64,000 bases of DNA. Origin: Papaver somniferum (taxonomy: Eukaryota > Streptophyta > Magnoliopsida > Ranunculales > Papaveraceae). The position numbers and the translations under genes are program-made. The stretch covers positions 26,994,442 through 27,058,441 of the forward strand of contig NC_039367.1 in assembly GCF_003573695.1 (NCBI RefSeq). Direction: 5' to 3'. Of the stretch, positions 60,484 through 64,000 are shown in pieces. The notes below the pieces were generated by a model. It ran no database searches and had not been told where the DNA came from. It saw only the letters and a program-made list of their open reading frames with translations. Every line of letters starts with the position of its first letter. Position 1 is the first letter of the stretch.

Positions 60484-60755
60484 ATCTCTTATCCCCCTCA
60501 CTGCAGATTCAACAACAAAAAAATTTCAACAACAACAAACAGATTCATCACTTCTACCTTTAAACTAAACTGAAATTAAAAATTAGCCATGCTTTGAAAC
60601 CACAATAAAACACAAGTAACATCTCTTATCCCCCTCACTGCAGATTCAACAACAAAAAAATTTCAACAACAACAAACAGATTCATCACTTCTACCTTTAA
60701 ACTAAACTGAAATTAAAAATTAGCCATGCTTTGAAACCACAATAAAACACAAGTA
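60484..60755. repeat. Exact 136-bp tandem duplication
   Basis: Unit 60484-60619 is repeated as 60620-60755 with no difference I could find. The perfect identity indicates a recent event inside the CACTA element (or an assembly artefact). Confidence 0.9.
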
Positions 60756-61818
60756 ACATACACAAAATATCAAAACCTTTACAAAATAAGTTATATCAAT
60801 ATAAAACCCCATCGATCTGTGAGACCTTATTAATAGATTTAGAAGTCAATACCTTACAGTCTCTGTAGCTAAGATAAAATCCACCAATTAAATGGCGTCG
60901 TTTACAGAAAATCAGACACGACCCATAGAATTTTGATACCAAATCAAAAGAAAAATGAATGAAATTTTTTACAAACCCAATTTAATGAAACCCTAACAAA
61001 ATCCCCAAATTAAATCCTTAATTTCATTCCAAATCTAAGCAGAAACCCTAAATTTTATAAAAGAAAATCTGGATCTAATAACTTCGTTAACAGAAAATGG
61101 AATTGAATCAAGTAAAAATGAGGGAGAAATTATACCTGGGGGTTTTCAATCAATTTAAATCAAAATATACATCTTCAATTGAATTGAAGACTAGACTCCA
61201 ATCAATCAAAATCTTCAAAGAACGGCTCCAGATTCTCAAACCCTAGAAAAGCAAAAGTTGTAGCAGTAATCATTCATAAGATTTTATTTAGATATAGTTA
61301 GAGAAACCCTAGAAGGAAAACAAAAAAAAAACTTGGATTGAATTTGTTCCCGGCAGATTTGAGATTTACAACTTGACCAGTGAGTTGAGGGATTTTAGAA
61401 GAAGAATCAATACAAGGGTGGATTTATTAGTTTGGTTGAAACAATATCTAAGGTTTACTTGATTTCTTTCGAGGTTTTTTTTTCAATTTCGGTTTCATGG
61501 TGAGGGTGAAGAAGATGGATAAGAGAGGCGAGGAGGAGACCGAGAGAGAAGAAGAAGAAAGTTAAACGGGAGAGAGAAAGAGGAATTTATATTCTCTATC
61601 AAATAATAAAAAATTATCAATCTAAATCGGTTTTCATGGGTCGCGGGATCGGTAGCAGTTTTAGGGCAAAATAGTAATTATTTAGTGACCGCTATCAATC
61701 ATCTCGGAATTTTTCTGTGTTTTTATCATATCAGAGACCACTATTTTTAGTCCATGGTCAATTGACGGTCAACGAGGGTCACGGATGTGGGTTATAAAAA
61801 CCTCATTTTCCACTAGCG

Positions 61819-62108
61819 ATATCAACTCAAGAACGACTTTACTTTTGACAAAGTATGGGACAATCAAGTTCACACACATATCCCATAAGAATATTGCAAT
61901 ATATAAAACCATAAAGATTAATATTGTAAAAATTATCTTCCAAACAAATTTAGAATTTAAACCAATAAATCTAAAAACATGAAGATGAAAACGTTGGACA
62001 TAGCAATGTGTAATCACAATAATGGCTATTCCAAACTCTAGTTATTCTTCTAAGCAAAACATGAAAAATAGAAGATTTACTGGGAAATCAAAACTCTTCT
62101 AACGCATT
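61819..62108 (-). other. Internal Copia-element sequence beside the CACTA
   Basis: Continues the internal sequence interrupted at 57672. No domain is recognised; the open frames here are short and AT-rich. Confidence 0.4.
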
Positions 62109-62438
62109 TCACTTACTTTGAATACTCTTCTCATATTCCCTATATTCCTCAAGCTCATCTTCGATCAGATCAATCCTTGATTCAAGATTATCCATTTTTT
62201 CTTCAAGTCTCTTGGAAGAAGCTTCGAGATCACTTTTCAGAGCACGGATTTGTTCCAAGACAAAATTCATGGTTAAAGAGAGCTTGTCAAAAAGAGAAAC
62301 AGATGAGTTCCTATAAGGGGTGGAATCCCGTTTGTCAGAACACATCTCATTGTCAGAAGAATCAAGGCGAATCTTCTTAGAAGGAAAACGAACAGTCCAA
62401 ACATCACTTTCTTTGCTGGAAAGGCTTGAAGAGGACAT
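62109..62438 (-). CDS. Coiled-coil ORF (109 codons) in the Copia-like element
   Basis: Starts MSSSSLSSKESDVWTV. Residues ~50-105 form a heptad-rich, charged coiled coil (LEQIRALKSDLEASSKRLEE, then LESRIDLIEDELEEY). It lies between the gag-derived frame and the CACTA insertion, same strand. I know no named family. Gag-like or accessory coiled coils occur in non-autonomous plant LTR elements, so a structural role for the element is possible (inference). Confidence 0.45.
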   Translation of the reverse strand: MSSSSLSSKESDVWTVRFPSKKIRLDSSDNEMCSDKRDSTPYRNSSVSLFDKLSLTMNFVLEQIRALKSDLEASSKRLEEKMDNLESRIDLIEDELEEYREYEKSIQSK

Positions 62439-62703
62439 GATTAGAATAGATAAATGAAATGTTTATACAGAGGAGTAATATTCATCTTTTAAAGGGAACG
62501 AAGATATGAATGAATTTCCAAAAAAGACCCTTGACCAAAACCCTAACAGAATTTTGGTAATTGGAGGAAGCCGTTCATGAGAAAAAACAGTTTTAAACAA
62601 AACAAACAGAAGTAACCCTAAAGGTACAAAACATTCATCACAACCCTCTTTGAAATGTGATTCTTGTCTTAAGAGAGATAGACATGAATCATTGTAACAA
62701 TAG

Positions 62704-64000
62704 TTACATAAAGTGGTTTTCCCAATCCAAAGCAGCACTGGGAGATTTCTTACGAGGGGGTGAAGTGTTTGTTGTTCCTTGTTTTAGTTTTATTTTTAGG
62801 AAAGAAGAGTTATGCACGTCATTCTTTCCACTATTTAGCATATTTTTGAACACCTTGATTGTTGATTTTTGCAAACTATGCAGTGATTTAGAAATCCTTT
62901 TTGAAAACAATGAGGGTTTCCAAGAAGCTTTATTTTTCCTCCTTTGCAAGCATTTAGTAGAGGAGAACTGCTTTCGATCTCTAGTGCTAATATCTTTAAG
63001 ATGATCCTGATTATCACACAAGGATACCAACGAACTTGGCACGTTTTTGTGATTTTTCACATCATCCTTTTTGTCAGAGTGACTTGAGAATGATACAGAG
63101 TCAGGAGACGTTTGCTAATTATAAGAATCACGATTGCGTTTGACAACCTCCAGATTTGAAAAAAGTCGTTGACATTCCAGATCTTCAATCCTTTCAAGCA
63201 GAGTTTCCTTTTCCAATTGAGAGGTATGATTATTTATCACGGAATAGTTAGGACTATTAGGAGGGAAAATGTGATTGTCAGCAAAGAGGTTAAGAGTACA
63301 TCCATAGATTTCATTCTCAGGACAATAGTCAATAGTAGCCATCCATGCTTTAGTTAAATCACAAACCTCTGTGTCAGTATCTTTAGAAGTATCATTGACA
63401 CTTTTGTAGCACTTGAAACTATCTTTGCTAGCATAGTTTCTTTGAACTTTCTTATCCTTTTTATTGATTGATTGAGCTCTCTTTTGAGTCTTTCTTTTAC
63501 TTTGTCTAAGAACTTTCTTATGTTGTTGTATAAACAGTGACAGAGTAGAAATAAAGCAATTCTCATTCCTTTCATCAATCAATTTGGGATGACGAAACCT
63601 TTTATCAGATGTAGCAACATGATTGCTAAGCAAATGACTTTTATCTATTTGTTTAAGTTCGAGATCGAAAATTTTAAGCTTTCCAACAAGAGTATTTCTG
63701 GAAAGAATATCAAGGTTATTTCCCTCAACGATGGCATGCTTCTTATAGTCGTATCTAGATGGCAGCGATCTGAGAATTTTCATCACAATGTCCTTTTCTG
63801 GAATAGTCTTACCCAATGCAAAAGATGCATTAACAATTTCATACACTTAGTGATTAAACCCATCAAATGTTTTTCATCTCCCATACGAAGGGTTTCCCAA
63901 TCGGAGTTAAGGTTTGAAGCCTAACTTCCTTCTCACTGGTATTACCTTCAAAAACGGTTTCTAAGATTTCCCAAGCTTCTTGCGACTTAGTGCAATTAGA
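62704..64000 (-). pseudogene. Copia-type gag, frameshifted, N-terminus beyond window
   Basis: The edge reads CTKSQEAWEILE then TVFEGNTSEKEV, then shifts near 63890 through NWETLRMGDE, and again into 63846-63115: YEIVNASFALGKTIPEKDIV, LRSLPSRYDYKKHAI. This is the UBN2/retrotran-gag pattern of Copia Gag. The expected zinc knuckle region has only a remnant (FKCYK). The next frame, 63060-62704, is basic (QRRKNKASWKPSL) and may be a further shifted part. No protease motif follows. Confidence 0.7.

Larger units (their letters stand above)
57673..61818. mobile_element. Second CACTA transposon (4,146 bp), gene-capturing, TSD ATA
   Basis: Left end CACTAGTGGAGAAC at 57673; the right end read inwards is CGCTAGTGGAAAATG, an imperfect inverted repeat with one change in the terminal CACTA. 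ATA is duplicated at 57670-57672 and 61819-61821. Subterminal regions (57695-57810 and 61630-61790) carry repeated gacc/gggtc-type words in both orientations. No transposase is present. Its termini differ from the CACTA at 35.7 kb, so it is a different family. The interior carries several exon-like fragments with splice sites, at least two from known host genes. It is inserted in the 3' non-coding part of the Copia-like element. Confidence 0.88.
54094..64000 (-). mobile_element. Copia-like LTR element, 3' part, runs off the window
   Basis: In - orientation: a gag-derived frame at the right edge, a coiled-coil ORF, a long non-coding stretch, a polypurine tract and the 3' LTR. Excluding the CACTA insertion (57673-61818), the interval from the gag to the LTR is only about 2.4 kb internally and contains no integrase, reverse transcriptase or RNase H. 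The visible part is therefore that of a large non-autonomous (gag-only) element or an internally deleted one. The 5' LTR lies beyond 64000. Confidence 0.75.

Noticed and set aside
62657..63004. 115-codon + strand ORF at the right end
   Set aside because: Antisense to the gag-derived frame 63060-62704 of the Copia-like element.
1..64000. CRISPR arrays, operons, prophage or bacterial defence systems
   Set aside because: The window is plant nuclear DNA with introns and plant transposons. No regularly spaced repeat array or prokaryotic gene order is present.

Overview
This is eukaryotic nuclear DNA from a flowering plant. Coding exons are separated by AT-rich GT-AG introns. Most of the window is transposable elements: LINEs with endonuclease, reverse transcriptase and RNase H remnants, a long-LTR Copia-like element, two CACTA elements, and hAT- and Harbinger-type MITEs. 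The style of several repeats reminds me of opium-poppy relatives (Papaveraceae), but that is recall, not proof.

Layout. 1-1649: the 3' part of a long LTR on the + strand. 3.0-6.0 kb: dispersed repeats. 6088-8677 (-): an intact four-exon NPF (NRT1/PTR family) transporter gene of 606 codons, closest by eye to the NPF2 clade (GTR/NRT1.7-like). 10.3-14.6 kb: a hAT MITE, a decayed LINE split by a 1.8-kb insertion, and tandem repeats. 15.0-15.4 kb (-): an unrecognised 144-codon ORF. 16.9-22.4 kb (+): a near-full-length but mutated LINE, followed by two 3'-end LINE fragments on the - strand (22.4-24.6 kb). 24.6-31.2 kb: AT-rich intergenic DNA without a convincing gene. 31.6-42.2 kb (-): a third LINE whose endonuclease frame is interrupted by a 4,358-bp CACTA element (35709-40066) with a 3-bp target duplication. 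This element carries pieces of two host genes, GABA transaminase and the proteasome subunit RPN11.

43.0-43.9 kb (+): an unrecognised two-exon gene of 246 codons. 46.1-48.4 kb (-): a second NPF gene, NPF2.13-like, complete except for one missing base in exon 4. 49.0-50.2 kb (-): a truncated NPF pseudogene. 50.7-52.3 kb (-): an F-box/FBA pseudogene. 52.6-53.2 kb: a Harbinger-type MITE with an internal repeat array. 54.1 kb to the window end (-): the 3' part of a Copia-like element with a 2.4-kb LTR, a polypurine tract, a decayed gag and a coiled-coil ORF, but no pol in the visible part. A second CACTA element (57673-61818) lies inside it and carries fragments resembling ribosomal protein eS4 and a nucleobase-ascorbate transporter, plus unidentified spliced exons.

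The host-gene content is therefore a scattered same-strand cluster of three NPF-type transporter genes (one intact, one with a single frameshift, one dead), spread apart by nested transposons. The most unusual content is the two gene-capturing CACTA elements, both inserted at an ATA target and both nested in retroelements.
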